Source of the DNA: CALBPI01 sp038521865
GTDB lineage: Bacteria; Pseudomonadota; Gammaproteobacteria; Steroidobacterales; Woeseiaceae
Length of the DNA stretch: 64,000 nt
Direction of reading: 5' to 3'
NCBI GenBank assembly: GCA_038521865.1
Contig: JBCBKO010000001.1
Span: forward strand, 682,001 to 746,000
Position 1 is the stretch's first letter; each line of letters opens with the position of its first letter. Both the position numbers and the translations under genes were made by a program. Shown here in pieces: positions 27,699 to 37,170 of this stretch. The notes beneath the pieces are model-generated. The model worked only from the letters and a program-made list of their open reading frames with translations, did not search any database and had not been told where the DNA came from.

Positions 27699-27775
27699 TG
27701 GTGTGCAGACTCACACGTGACTGTGGCCGGGCGGTGGTCCATACTTCCTCGCCCTTCGATAGCGGAACTACGCGC

Positions 27776-28078
27776 GTGTACAGTCTCTCCGAGCGACAAA
27801 AGAAAACCCTGCGTGGGCTGGGTCATAAACTCAAACCTGTGGTCATCGTGGCCGAGTCTGGTCTGTCTGAGAATGTTCGTTACGAAATCGAACAAGCACT
27901 CGTGTTCCATGAGCTGATCAAAATCAGCATTCGAGTTGGAGACCGCGATGTTCGCGACCAAATCATTGCGACGATTTGCGATGACTTCGGCGCAACTCGA
28001 GTCCAGCGCACCGGTAACGTTGCGCTTTTCTTTCGACGCAACCTCGAGCAACCCAAAGTAGTGCTCGGTAGTCGTTGA
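27776..28078 (+). CDS. yhbY: ribosome assembly RNA-binding protein YhbY (CRM domain)
   Basis: YhbY is a single CRM-domain protein associated with pre-50S particles. The frame is open from 27641, but the family N-terminus starts at GTG 27776 (MYSLSERQKKTLRGLGHKLK), giving 100 residues. The CRM signature is clear in HKLKPVVIVAESGLSE and the conserved KISIRVGDRDVRD region. It is divergent from rlmE and convergent with greA, with a 7-nt gap and no visible terminator. Confidence 0.92.
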   Translation: MYSLSERQKKTLRGLGHKLKPVVIVAESGLSENVRYEIEQALVFHELIKISIRVGDRDVRDQIIATICDDFGATRVQRTGNVALFFRRNLEQPKVVLGSR

Positions 28079-28085
28079 GTACCGC

Positions 28086-28562
28086 TCAGACGTAGCGCAC
28101 CTCGACGATCTCGTAATCCTTAGCGCCTGCGGGCGCCGCCACGGTTACCTCATCGCCCTCACTCTTGCCGATCAGCGCTCGAGCGATAGGCGAGCTGATG
28201 GATATGAGTCCGCCCTTAATATCAGCCTCGTCATCGCCGACAATCTGGTAAGTCAACGTTTGATCGCTGTCGAGGTCGAGTAACTCTACTGTCGCTCCAA
28301 AAACCACTTTGCCGGTCGCTTTCAGCTGGGTGACATCGATGATCTGGGCGTTTGAGAGCTTGGCCTCGATTTCCTGGATACGGCCCTCCGCAAAGCTTTG
28401 CTGCTCCTTGGCCGCATGGTACTCCGCGTTCTCTTTGAGATCTCCGTGCTCACGGGCTTCAGCAATCGCCTGAATAATGCGCGGTCTCTCCACGCTTTTC
28501 AGATGCTTGAGCTCAGACTTCAGCTGTTCCGCGCCGCGCGCAGTCAAAGGTACCTTATTCAT
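28086..28562 (-). CDS. greA: transcription elongation factor GreA
   Basis: GreA enters the RNA polymerase secondary channel and stimulates cleavage of backtracked RNA. The 158-residue protein has the N-terminal coiled coil with acidic tip (EHGDLKENAEYHAAKEQQ) and the C-terminal FKBP-like domain (VGDDEADIKGGLISISSPIARALIGK). It follows carB by 38 nt, as in many gammaproteobacteria, so it is probably partly transcribed with carAB. Confidence 0.97.
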   Translation of the reverse strand: MNKVPLTARGAEQLKSELKHLKSVERPRIIQAIAEAREHGDLKENAEYHAAKEQQSFAEGRIQEIEAKLSNAQIIDVTQLKATGKVVFGATVELLDLDSDQTLTYQIVGDDEADIKGGLISISSPIARALIGKSEGDEVTVAAPAGAKDYEIVEVRYV

Positions 28563-28600
28563 TATTTTACTCTGTCAGAAGCACAACTACAGTGCTGTAC

Positions 28601-31600
28601 TCAGGCCGCCCGCGTTGCGTGCAAATCCTGCAAGCAATTAACCGCGTCGTCCGCGATATGCTGCATGGCATCGCACGTTGCTCGAGCTGCGGCCAGCGTT
28701 GTGTAGTAAGTCACGCCACGGGCAACCGCCTCCCCACGAATCGTCTGAGAATCGCGAATCGCTTTCTTGCCTTCGGTCGTATTGATGATGAGTTCCACCT
28801 CACCGTTCTTGATCATATCGACCAAGTGCGGCCGACCTTCACTCACTTTGTTGGCACGGCGGCATTCCACCCCTGCAGCTGCCAGCGCTTTCGCCGTGCC
28901 CTGCGTCGCAACAATATCAAAACCGAGTTCGATCAGCATTTGAGCAAGCTCGACGACGTCTTCCTTATCTCTATCACGCACCGAGATAATTGCTGTGCCG
29001 CCTCTTGGAAGAATAACACCGGACGCGAGTTGCGCTTTGGCGTATGCCTCTCCAAACGTAAGCCCGGTACCCATAACCTCTCCGGTTGACTTCATCTCCG
29101 GCCCGAGGATCGGATCGGAATGCGGGAACTTCTTGAATGGGAATACCGACTCTTTCACGGAGAAGAATGCTGGGGTGACTTGTGTTGTGTACCCGAGCTC
29201 AGCGAGCGTCTCACCCGCCATCACTCGGGCTGCGATTTTGGCCAGCGGCACGCCCGTCGCCTTTGAGACGAAAGGCACAGTCCTCGACGCACGAGGGTTT
29301 ACTTCAAGCAAATAGATGTCCTCACCCTGTATGGCAAACTGCGTATTCATCAGGCCGACAACATCCAGGGCATCTGCCAGTTGTGTGACTTGCTCAATAA
29401 GTTGGGCCTGCACTTTGTCGCTCAACGAGACCGGCGGCAACACGCACCCGGAGTCGCCGGAATGCACGCCAGCCTGCTCAATGTGCTGCATGATGCCGCC
29501 GACGAGCACATCGGTCCCGTCAGCAACGATATCGACGTCGACCTCGATTGCCTGATCAAGGAATCCATCCAACAGGACAGGCGCACCTTCGGTGACATCC
29601 ACGCTGCGTTGCATATAGCTTTTGAGCTCGTCGTCGTTGTAGACGATTTCCATCGCGCGGCCACCAAGCACGTAGGAAGGTCGCACGACCAAGGGGTAGC
29701 CAACCTCACCGGCCTGCGCCAGTGCTTCACCCTCGTCGCGAGCGGTCGCATTTGGCGGCTGTAGCAACTCAAGGTCCTCAATGATCTTCTGGAAGCGCTC
29801 GCGGTCTTCCGCAAGGTCGATCGAGTCCGCGGTGGTACCGATAATCGGTGCACCGGCCGCTGCCAGCGCGTCCGCCAGTTTGAGTGGCGTCTGTCCACCG
29901 AACTGCACGATCACACCGACCGGTTTCTCCAAGTCCACAATATTCATGACGTCCTCGAACGTCAGCGGCTCAAAATACAGCCGATCGGAAGTATCAAAGT
30001 CGGTCGAGACGGTCTCGGGATTGCAGTTCACCATGATCGTGTCGTAACCCGCCTCCCGCAGTGCTAAAGACGCATGAACGCAACAATAGTCAAACTCGAT
30101 TCCCTGTCCGATTCGGTTCGGCCCACCACCGAGAATCATGATCTTGCGCGAATCCGTCACGTCCGCCTCGCAATACTGCTCATAGGTGGAATACATGTAG
30201 GCCGTGTCAGTCGCAAACTCAGCGGCACAGGTATCAACACGTTTGTAGACCGGCTGCACACCGCTCTGCACTCGAGCTGCCCGAACATCTGCCGCATCGC
30301 GACCGCTCAGGTAACCGATCCTCGCGTCGGAGAAACCCCGTCGCTTGAGCTCGCGCAGATTCGCCGCGCGGAACACACTGTCACCAAGCGCGCGGATACC
30401 ACTTTCAACGCGGACCAGATCAAGAATTTGCCCGAGAAACCAGGGATCGATACCCGACAACTGGTGTACGTGATCGATACTGAAACCCAGTCGAAAAGCC
30501 TCCGCTACCCAAAGTAATCGACTTGCGCTTGGAGACCGCACTTCGCGCTCAACCATCTCGCGACAGGTCTCCTCACTCAGCCCCTTGGGCAATTGCCGGT
30601 CGAATCCATCGAGTCCTGTTTCGAGTCCGCGAAGCGCTTTCTGGATCGATTCCTGAAACGTTCGTCCTATCGACATCACCTCACCGACCGACTTCATCGA
30701 GGTCGTCAGACGCGCATCCGCCCCCGGGAATTTCTCGAAGGTGAACCGTGGCATTTTCGTGACTACGTAATCGATGGTCGGCTCAAACGAGGCCGGCGTC
30801 CTACCACCAGTGATGTCATTGCGTAGCTCGTCGAGCGTGTAACCGACGGCGAGTTTTGCAGCGACTTTTGCAATGGGGAACCCTGTCGCTTTCGAAGCCA
30901 GTGCGGATGAACGCGATACGCGCGGATTCATCTCGATGACCACCATGCGGCCGTCGCGCGGGTCCACGGCAAACTGCACGTTCGAGCCACCGGTTTCCAC
31001 ACCGATACGTCGGAGTACCGCCAGCGAGGCGTTTCGCATCAACTGATACTCGCGATCCGTCAGAGTCTGTGCGGGTGCCACGGTAATGGAGTCACCGGTA
31101 TGCACACCCATCGCATCAACGTTCTCGATCGAACAGATGATGATGCAGTTGTCAGCCCGATCGCGAACCACCTCCATTTCAAACTCTTTCCAGCCGATGA
31201 TGGACTCTTCGATCAAGACCTCGGTTGTGGGCGAGAGGTCAAGACCATTGCTCACGATCTCTTCGAACTCTTCCTTGTTGTACGCGATGCCGCCACCGGT
31301 GCCGCCCATTGTGAAGGAAGGTCGAATGATCGCCGGGTAACCCACGTCTTTCTGAATCTCAAAGGCCTGATCCAGTGTATGCGCCACTGCCGCTCGCGGA
31401 GATTCGAGGCCGATCTCATCCATCGCCTTCTTGAATTTCTCACGATCCTCGGCGGTATCAATAGCCTCTTGGGAAGCACCGATCAGCTCAACGCCATTTG
31501 CCTCAAGCACGCCCTCACGCACAAGATCGAGCGCACAGTTCAGCGCTGTCTGCCCGCCCATAGTCGGCAGCAGTGCATCTGGCTTTTCTTTTTCGATAAT

Positions 31601-31828
31601 CTTCGCGACGGCAGTCCAGTGGACCGGTTCGATGTAAACCGCATCCGCCATCTCCGGATCCGTCATGATCGTCGCTGGGTTCGAGTTGATCAGGATGACT
31701 CGAAAGCCCTCCTCGCGCAGCGCCTTGCATGCCTGGGCACCCGAGTAGTCGAACTCGCACGCCTGGCCGATGATGATCGGTCCTGCGCCAATAATCATGA
31801 TGCTCTTGATATCTTCTCTCTTAGGCAC
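28601..31828 (-). CDS. carB: carbamoyl-phosphate synthase large subunit
   Basis: CarB makes carbamoyl phosphate from bicarbonate, ammonia and ATP for arginine and pyrimidine synthesis. The 1075-residue protein has two homologous ATP-grasp halves, each with a conserved SNP-like glycine motif (GAGPIIIGQACEFDYSG and GGGPNRIGQGIEFDYC), and an MGS-type allosteric domain at the C-terminus. The start is GTG 31828 after GGAG. It lies 33 nt after carA. Confidence 0.97.
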   Translation of the reverse strand: MPKREDIKSIMIIGAGPIIIGQACEFDYSGAQACKALREEGFRVILINSNPATIMTDPEMADAVYIEPVHWTAVAKIIEKEKPDALLPTMGGQTALNCALDLVREGVLEANGVELIGASQEAIDTAEDREKFKKAMDEIGLESPRAAVAHTLDQAFEIQKDVGYPAIIRPSFTMGGTGGGIAYNKEEFEEIVSNGLDLSPTTEVLIEESIIGWKEFEMEVVRDRADNCIIICSIENVDAMGVHTGDSITVAPAQTLTDREYQLMRNASLAVLRRIGVETGGSNVQFAVDPRDGRMVVIEMNPRVSRSSALASKATGFPIAKVAAKLAVGYTLDELRNDITGGRTPASFEPTIDYVVTKMPRFTFEKFPGADARLTTSMKSVGEVMSIGRTFQESIQKALRGLETGLDGFDRQLPKGLSEETCREMVEREVRSPSASRLLWVAEAFRLGFSIDHVHQLSGIDPWFLGQILDLVRVESGIRALGDSVFRAANLRELKRRGFSDARIGYLSGRDAADVRAARVQSGVQPVYKRVDTCAAEFATDTAYMYSTYEQYCEADVTDSRKIMILGGGPNRIGQGIEFDYCCVHASLALREAGYDTIMVNCNPETVSTDFDTSDRLYFEPLTFEDVMNIVDLEKPVGVIVQFGGQTPLKLADALAAAGAPIIGTTADSIDLAEDRERFQKIIEDLELLQPPNATARDEGEALAQAGEVGYPLVVRPSYVLGGRAMEIVYNDDELKSYMQRSVDVTEGAPVLLDGFLDQAIEVDVDIVADGTDVLVGGIMQHIEQAGVHSGDSGCVLPPVSLSDKVQAQLIEQVTQLADALDVVGLMNTQFAIQGEDIYLLEVNPRASRTVPFVSKATGVPLAKIAARVMAGETLAELGYTTQVTPAFFSVKESVFPFKKFPHSDPILGPEMKSTGEVMGTGLTFGEAYAKAQLASGVILPRGGTAIISVRDRDKEDVVELAQMLIELGFDIVATQGTAKALAAAGVECRRANKVSEGRPHLVDMIKNGEVELIINTTEGKKAIRDSQTIRGEAVARGVTYYTTLAAARATCDAMQHIADDAVNCLQDLHATRAA

Positions 31829-31861
31829 CGTGGCTCCTGTTGTAGGTGGTGTTTGCGTGGC

Positions 31862-33052
31862 TCACGATTCGGCGGCTCGCTCGCCCGATTCGCTCATGCC
31901 GCGCTCCTGAATACTCTGAGCCATCGCGAGCGAGAACTGGTGGAAGAGATGCCGGACATCCTGCGGTCCAGGACTGGCCTCCGGATGGCCCTGAAACGAA
32001 AACACCGGAAGGCTCTCGTGCGCGATGCCCTGAAGTGTGCCGTCGAACAACGATCGATGTGTTGGGATTACCCCGTCGGGCAAACTGTCCTCGGCGACCG
32101 CGAAACCATGGTTCTGGCTTGTGATTAGCACGCGCCCGGACTCCAGATCCTGAACCGGATGGTTGGCCCCATGATGTCCAAATTTCATTTTTTCAGTCTT
32201 CGCCCCGAGTGCCAGTGCAAGCAGCTGATGGCCAAGACAAATACCGAACATCGGAATTCCAGTCTCAAGCAATTTCCGAATGGCTTCGATCGCGTAGTCG
32301 CATGGCTCGGGGTCACCAGGACCGTTTGACAAGAACACCCCATCGGGATGCAGATCGAGCACCTCGTCAGCACTCGTCTTCGCTGCCACCACGGTGACAC
32401 GACAATCATGCTCGACAAGAAGGCGCAGAATGTTGCGCTTGATGCCAAAATCGTAAGCGACAACGTGCAACGGCGCGATCCGTCGGGTTACCACCGGTTC
32501 CGGGTTATTCCACGACTCGCCCTGCGCCCATTGATAGCTGTTATCGGTCGTGACTACCTGTGCAAGGTCAGCTCCCGCGAGGCCCGGCGCTGCCTTGGCC
32601 TTCTCAACAGCTGCCTTCGCAAGCGCCGACGCTGCGACGCCGTCTTCGGCGGTTGCGATACAACCCTGCTGGGCGCCGTGTTCACGGATGTGACGTGTCA
32701 GCGCACGCGTGTCCAAATCGCTTATGGCCACCACATTGGCACGCCGCAAAAAGTCGGCGAGGTTTGCTTCGGATCGCCAACTCGAAGTCACAATCGAACG
32801 ATCTCGAATCACAAGACCCGTTGCGTGAACTTTTGAAGACTCGAAGTCGTCGCTGTTGGTGCCGGTATTGCCGATATGTGGGTAGGTCAACGTGACGATC
32901 TGTTGGCAATATGAGGGATCGGTGAGGATCTCCTGATAACCGGTCATGGCCGTGTTGAAAACCACTTCCCCGATAGCTTCGCCATCAGCCCCACACGAAA
33001 GCCCGCGGAACACTGTGCCGTCCGCCAGGGCGAGAATTGCCGGTTTAACCAT
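31862..33052 (-). CDS. carA: carbamoyl-phosphate synthase small subunit
   Basis: CarA is the glutaminase that feeds ammonia to CarB. The 396-residue protein has the N-terminal CPSase domain (LADGTVFRG...TGYQEILTDPSY) and a class I amidotransferase domain with nucleophile Cys in FGICLGHQLLALA and the His/Glu pair in GHPEASPGP. ATG 33052 follows GAGG and fits homologues; the upstream extension to 33088 is not used. The leader upstream carries two hairpins. Confidence 0.96.
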   Translation of the reverse strand: MVKPAILALADGTVFRGLSCGADGEAIGEVVFNTAMTGYQEILTDPSYCQQIVTLTYPHIGNTGTNSDDFESSKVHATGLVIRDRSIVTSSWRSEANLADFLRRANVVAISDLDTRALTRHIREHGAQQGCIATAEDGVAASALAKAAVEKAKAAPGLAGADLAQVVTTDNSYQWAQGESWNNPEPVVTRRIAPLHVVAYDFGIKRNILRLLVEHDCRVTVVAAKTSADEVLDLHPDGVFLSNGPGDPEPCDYAIEAIRKLLETGIPMFGICLGHQLLALALGAKTEKMKFGHHGANHPVQDLESGRVLITSQNHGFAVAEDSLPDGVIPTHRSLFDGTLQGIAHESLPVFSFQGHPEASPGPQDVRHLFHQFSLAMAQSIQERGMSESGERAAES

Positions 33053-33088
33053 TGCTACCTCTTCGAATACTGCGAAAGGCAGACACAC

Positions 33089-33142
33089 AAAAGCGGAAGG
33101 TCAGCTGATCAATGCAGAGCACTGATCGCGACGCTTCCGCTT
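33089..33142 (-). terminator. long two-tier hairpin between dapB and carA
   Basis: The minus strand folds as AAGCGGAAG/CTTCCGCTT (outer, 9 bp) around an inner stem GATCA-TGC/GCA-TGATC with a 3-nt loop, ending in TTTT. This could terminate dapB transcripts or act as an attenuator for carA, whose start is 37 nt further on. The short T-run makes terminator strength uncertain. Confidence 0.55.
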
Positions 33143-33146
33143 GTGG

Positions 33147-33165
33147 TCAGCAGATCGCCTGCTGA
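33147..33165 (-). promoter_or_regulatory. second hairpin upstream of carA
   Basis: A perfect 7-bp stem TCAGCAG/CTGCTGA with a 5-nt loop lies directly upstream (in minus-strand sense) of the larger hairpin. The neighbouring TCAGCTGATC in the next hairpin shares sequence with its arms, so the two might compete. Mutual exclusion is inference. Confidence 0.35.
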
Positions 33166-33203
33166 GCGAAGATTGTACGGCAGCAGGGCGCGCAAAGAAA
33201 GAC

Positions 33204-33947
33204 TCAAGCGATCGATGCGACCAGATCCTGCATTCCGTAGAGACCGACTGGCTGATCAATCAACCACCGTGCTGCGTCCAGAGCCCCTGAGGCAAACAGC
33301 TGCCGATCCTCAGCTCGGTGCGACAACGTCAAGCGTTCACGCCCCCCGAAGAACGACACCGAGTGCTCTCCGATCACATTGCCACCGCGTTGCACGCTGA
33401 ACCCGATTTCACCCGAGGCGCGCTGACCTGCTCCTCGAATCCCTGGTTTCCAGCCCTCCAAGCCCCTGGCACTCGCCGCAGCGTGACCAAGGGTCAAGGC
33501 TGTCCCGGAAGGCGCATCGACTTTACCTGAATGATGGGTCTCAGCGATCTCTATATCGAAGCCCGGCAGCGCAGCTGCGGCATGCTCGACAAGCGCGTGC
33601 AATAGATTAACGGCGATACTCATGTTGCTCGCCATAAACACCTGGCGTGAGTTTGCGAGGTTTGCTATCGCCGCGATCTGTTGGTTGTCTCGCCCGGTTG
33701 TGCCGGTTACCAAAGCGCAGTCGGACTGGGAAAGCCCGTCAACCAATATCTGGGTGGCATCGGCCTGCGTGAAATCCATCGCAAGATCGGTGCCTTGCAA
33801 CGTACTGACTAAGTCTGAACCCCGACTCCAGCGCGTAACCACTTCCAAATCGCTAGCCTGTGCAGCAAGCGCGTCGATTTGTTGCCCCATCCTGCCTGTA
33901 GCGCCGAGCAATGCGATGCGCAGCGGCTCACGGTCATGCGCACTCAC
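33204..33947 (-). CDS. dapB: 4-hydroxy-tetrahydrodipicolinate reductase
   Basis: DapB reduces the product of DapA in lysine and diaminopimelate synthesis. The 247-residue protein has the nucleotide-binding GATGRMGQQ, and the substrate-site signature AETHHSGKVDAPSGTAL. The start is GTG 33947, overlapping the dnaJ stop as GTGA. The dnaJ-dapB-carA order is common in gammaproteobacteria. Confidence 0.96.
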   Translation of the reverse strand: MSAHDREPLRIALLGATGRMGQQIDALAAQASDLEVVTRWSRGSDLVSTLQGTDLAMDFTQADATQILVDGLSQSDCALVTGTTGRDNQQIAAIANLANSRQVFMASNMSIAVNLLHALVEHAAAALPGFDIEIAETHHSGKVDAPSGTALTLGHAAASARGLEGWKPGIRGAGQRASGEIGFSVQRGGNVIGEHSVSFFGGRERLTLSHRAEDRQLFASGALDAARWLIDQPVGLYGMQDLVASIA

Positions 33948-35083
33948 GAGCCGATGTTGTCGAAAAAACGCTTTACGTTATCTGTCCACGACTGTGTGCG
34001 CGGGTTATGGCGATCACCACCGAGATCAACAGCGCTATCAAACTTTCGCAACAGCTCTTTCTGGTCGGCCGTGAGATTAACCGGAGTTTCCAGCATCACT
34101 TTGCAGTACAAGTCGCCCGGGTCCTGGATACGAACCGTCGGCACGCCTTTGCCGCGCAGCCTGAACACCTTGCCTGTCTGCGTGCCCGGGGGCACCTTAA
34201 GCGTGACCTCGCCATCCAAAGTAGGCACGGTGACCGACCCACCGAGCGTAGCGGTCACGAAACTCAATGGCACGTCGCAGTGCAAATCCGGCCCATCACG
34301 CTCAAAAACTTCATGCTGGGCCAATCTCACCTCTACATAGAGATCTCCGGAGGGGCCGCCATTGCGCCCGGCCTCGCCCTCGCCCGTCAGCCGAATCCGA
34401 TCGCCTGAATCAACGCCTGCGGGAATCTTGACCTGCAGGGTACGGGTCTTGCGTTGGCGCCCGCGTCCATCACAAGCGGGGCACGGGTCCTTGATGATAG
34501 TGCCTTCACCATGGCATGCCGGGCAGGTTTGCTGAACAGAGAAAAAGCCCTGTGTCATACGAACCTGTCCTGCACCGCCGCAGGTAGTGCAGGTTTCCGG
34601 CTTTGTGCCCGGCGCGGCACCACTGCCATCGCAGGTATCACAAACTACCAGTGTCGGAATCTCGAGCGTACGAGACTCTCCGCGCACTGCTTGTTCCAGA
34701 GTCATTTCCAGTTCGTAGCGCAGATCAGCGCCCCGATACACCTGACGACCACCGCCACCGCGACGACCTGCTGCACCGAAGATATCGCCGAACACATCGC
34801 CGAACACGTCGCTAAAGGAAGCACCTCCATCGAACCCAGGGCCACCGGATGCGCTATTGCTAACGCCGTCGTGCCCGAACTGATCGTAGGCTGCGCGCTT
34901 CTGGCTATCCGAAAGCACTTCGTAGGCTTCTTTAGCCTCCTTGAATCGGGCCTCGGCCTCCGAATCGTCGGGGTTACGATCCGGGTGGTGCTTCATGGCG
35001 AGACGACGGTACGCTTTTTTCAGCGTCGCATCATCGGCGCTTTTTTCAACGCCGAGCACCTCGTAGTAGTCACGTTTGGCCAT
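33944..35083 (-). CDS. dnaJ: chaperone DnaJ (type I J-protein)
   Basis: DnaJ stimulates the ATPase of DnaK and delivers substrates. The 379-residue protein has a J domain with an intact HPD (KHHPDRNPDD), a Gly/Phe-rich linker, four CxxCxGxG zinc repeats (CDTCDGSG, CTTCGGAG, CPACHGEG, CPACDGRG) and the C-terminal substrate domains. ATG 35083 gives MAKRDYYEVLGV; the frame extends six codons further without support. It follows dnaK by 75 nt. Confidence 0.97.
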   Translation of the reverse strand: MAKRDYYEVLGVEKSADDATLKKAYRRLAMKHHPDRNPDDSEAEARFKEAKEAYEVLSDSQKRAAYDQFGHDGVSNSASGGPGFDGGASFSDVFGDVFGDIFGAAGRRGGGGRQVYRGADLRYELEMTLEQAVRGESRTLEIPTLVVCDTCDGSGAAPGTKPETCTTCGGAGQVRMTQGFFSVQQTCPACHGEGTIIKDPCPACDGRGRQRKTRTLQVKIPAGVDSGDRIRLTGEGEAGRNGGPSGDLYVEVRLAQHEVFERDGPDLHCDVPLSFVTATLGGSVTVPTLDGEVTLKVPPGTQTGKVFRLRGKGVPTVRIQDPGDLYCKVMLETPVNLTADQKELLRKFDSAVDLGGDRHNPRTQSWTDNVKRFFDNIGS

Positions 35084-35158
35084 GCGGTCCTCTTTATTCA
35101 CCGACAGGCCGGACAGGGGTTGAGCACCCTGCCCGGCCCGGTCTCGATAACCCGATTA

Positions 35159-37078
35159 TCAGGCTGATTTCTTGTCGTCGTCCGAAACTTCCTCAAACTC
35201 AGCATCGACAACGTCGTCGTCGGCTGATGCGGAAGCACTGCCATCATCACCGGTCGCTTCGGCCTGTTCGTAGGCCTTTTGCGCCATAGCAGCGGACGCT
35301 TCTGCCAAGGCTTTCGTCTTGGCTTCGATCGCCGCTTGATCCTCACCAGACACTACACCTTTCAAATCGTTGATTGCCGATTCGATCGTCGCACGCTCGT
35401 GTGCTTCGACCTTGTCGCCAAGGTCCTCGAGCGATTTCTCCGTCGCGTGAATCAGGCCATCGGCCTGGTTGCGCACATCCACCAATTCACGGAACTTACG
35501 GTCTTCCTCGGCGTGCGCCTCAGCGTCCCGAACCATGTTGTCAATTTCCTCATCGGACAGACCGCTTGAGGCCTTAATCACGATGTTCTGGCTCTTGCCG
35601 GTCGCCTTGTCCTTGGCAGATACGTTGAGGATACCGTTAGCGTCGATGTCGAACGTCACCTCGATCTGAGGCATACCGCGCGGTGCCGGCGGGATATCGG
35701 CCAGATCGAACTTGCCGAGTGATTTGTTATCGCCAGCGCGCTCACGCTCACCCTGCAGTACGTGGATCGTTACCGCGGTCTGATTGTCATCCGCCGTAGA
35801 GAACACCTGCTCCGCATTTGCCGGGATCGTTGTGTTCTTGTCGATGAGCTTGGTCATCACGCCACCCATCGTCTCGATACCCAGCGACAGAGGTGTCACG
35901 TCGAGCAGCAACACGTCCTTCACGTCACCAGACAGTACGCCACCCTGAATAGCGGCACCGATGGCAACCGCTTCGTCCGGATTCACGTCGCGGCGTGGCT
36001 CTTTACCAAAGAAGTTCTGCACTTCTTCAGCCACCTTCGGCATACGCGTCTGGCCCCCAACAAGAATCACATCGTGAACGTCGGACACCTTCAGACCTGC
36101 ATCTTTCAATGCAATTTTGCAAGGTTCGATCGTGCGCGAGATCAAGTCACCGACCAGTGACTCGAGCTTCGCACGCGTTACCTTGATGTTGAGGTGCTTA
36201 GGTCCGCTCGCGTCCGCGGTGATATACGGCAGGTTGACTTCCGTCTGCTGCTGCGAGGAGAGCTCGATTTTGGCCTTCTCAGCCGCCTCTTTCAGTCGTT
36301 GCATGGCCAGCGCTTCGTTGCGCAGGTCCATACCCGACTCTTTCTCGAATTCGCTGGCGAGGTAATCGATCAGTTTGAGGTCAAAGTCTTCCCCGCCGAG
36401 GAACGTATCACCGTTGGTCGCGAGCACCTCGAACTGGTGTTCACCGTCGACTTCCGCGATCTCAATGATCGACACGTCAAAGGTCCCACCCCCGAGATCA
36501 TAAACGGCGATCGTGCGATCGCCGCGCTTCTTGTCCATTCCATAAGCAAGCGCTGCTGCCGTCGGCTCATTGATGATGCGACGGACCTCGAGGCCCGCAA
36601 TCTTGCCCGCATCTTTTGTCGCCTGGCGCTGAGAATCGTTGAAGTAAGCCGGCACGGTAATGACGGCCTCAGTGACCTCTTCACCGAGGTAGTCTTCGGC
36701 GGTCTTCTTCATCTTCATCAGCACACGCGCCGAAATCTCGGGCGGCGCCATCTTCTTACCATCAACCTCGACCCAAGCGTCACCATTATCCGCTTTGGCG
36801 ATCGTGTAAGGCACCATGCCGATGTCTCTTTGAACTACGTCATCTTCGAAGCGACGCCCGATCAAACGCTTGACTGCGAACAGCGTATTTGTCGGATTGG
36901 TCACCGCCTGACGTTTTGCAGACTGCCCGACCAGCACTTCATTGTCTTTGGTGAACGCGACGATCGAAGGCGTCGTGCGATCGCCCTCACTGTTTTCGAT
37001 AACGCGTGCACTGTCGCCTTCCATGACCGCCACGCAGGAGTTGGTGGTCCCGAGGTCGATACCGATCACTTTACCCAT
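35159..37078 (-). CDS. dnaK: chaperone DnaK (Hsp70)
   Basis: DnaK is the main Hsp70. The 639-residue protein opens MGKVIGIDLGTTNSCVAVMEG, with AVYDLGGGTFDVSIIE and VILVGGQTRMPKV in the ATPase domain, the DVTPLSLGIETMGG substrate-domain start, and a helical lid with a Glu/Asp-rich tail ending EEVSDDD. A sigma-32-type promoter at 37143-37170 overlaps the grpE stop. It is 87 nt downstream of grpE. Confidence 0.98.
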   Translation of the reverse strand: MGKVIGIDLGTTNSCVAVMEGDSARVIENSEGDRTTPSIVAFTKDNEVLVGQSAKRQAVTNPTNTLFAVKRLIGRRFEDDVVQRDIGMVPYTIAKADNGDAWVEVDGKKMAPPEISARVLMKMKKTAEDYLGEEVTEAVITVPAYFNDSQRQATKDAGKIAGLEVRRIINEPTAAALAYGMDKKRGDRTIAVYDLGGGTFDVSIIEIAEVDGEHQFEVLATNGDTFLGGEDFDLKLIDYLASEFEKESGMDLRNEALAMQRLKEAAEKAKIELSSQQQTEVNLPYITADASGPKHLNIKVTRAKLESLVGDLISRTIEPCKIALKDAGLKVSDVHDVILVGGQTRMPKVAEEVQNFFGKEPRRDVNPDEAVAIGAAIQGGVLSGDVKDVLLLDVTPLSLGIETMGGVMTKLIDKNTTIPANAEQVFSTADDNQTAVTIHVLQGERERAGDNKSLGKFDLADIPPAPRGMPQIEVTFDIDANGILNVSAKDKATGKSQNIVIKASSGLSDEEIDNMVRDAEAHAEEDRKFRELVDVRNQADGLIHATEKSLEDLGDKVEAHERATIESAINDLKGVVSGEDQAAIEAKTKALAEASAAMAQKAYEQAEATGDDGSASASADDDVVDAEFEEVSDDDKKSA

Positions 37079-37142
37079 GGAAAATCCTCTTCAGTCCGTA
37101 GCCAGCACTCCGGCCAGCGATCATTTTTTCAAGCTGTTAGTT

Positions 37143-37170
37143 AAGTGGGGGGAATCACCCGAGTTTCAAG
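37143..37170 (-). promoter_or_regulatory. sigma-32 (heat-shock) promoter for dnaK
   Basis: On the minus strand CTTGAAA (37164-37170) and CCCCACTT (37143-37150) are spaced by 13 nt, against the RpoH consensus CTTGAAA-N11-16-CCCCATNT; one informative base differs. The -35 box includes the TGA stop of grpE. Predicted start is near 37136, about 58 nt before the dnaK ATG. Confidence 0.75.

Noticed and set aside
31100..32128. Plus-strand 342-codon frame
   Set aside because: It is antisense to carB and carA.
37104..37110. AGCACTC upstream of dnaK as a CIRCE element
   Set aside because: Only one half-site is present and no GAGTGCT partner lies nine bases away.
36194..37144. Plus-strand 316-codon frame opposite dnaK
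   Set aside because: It is the antisense shadow of a highly conserved gene.
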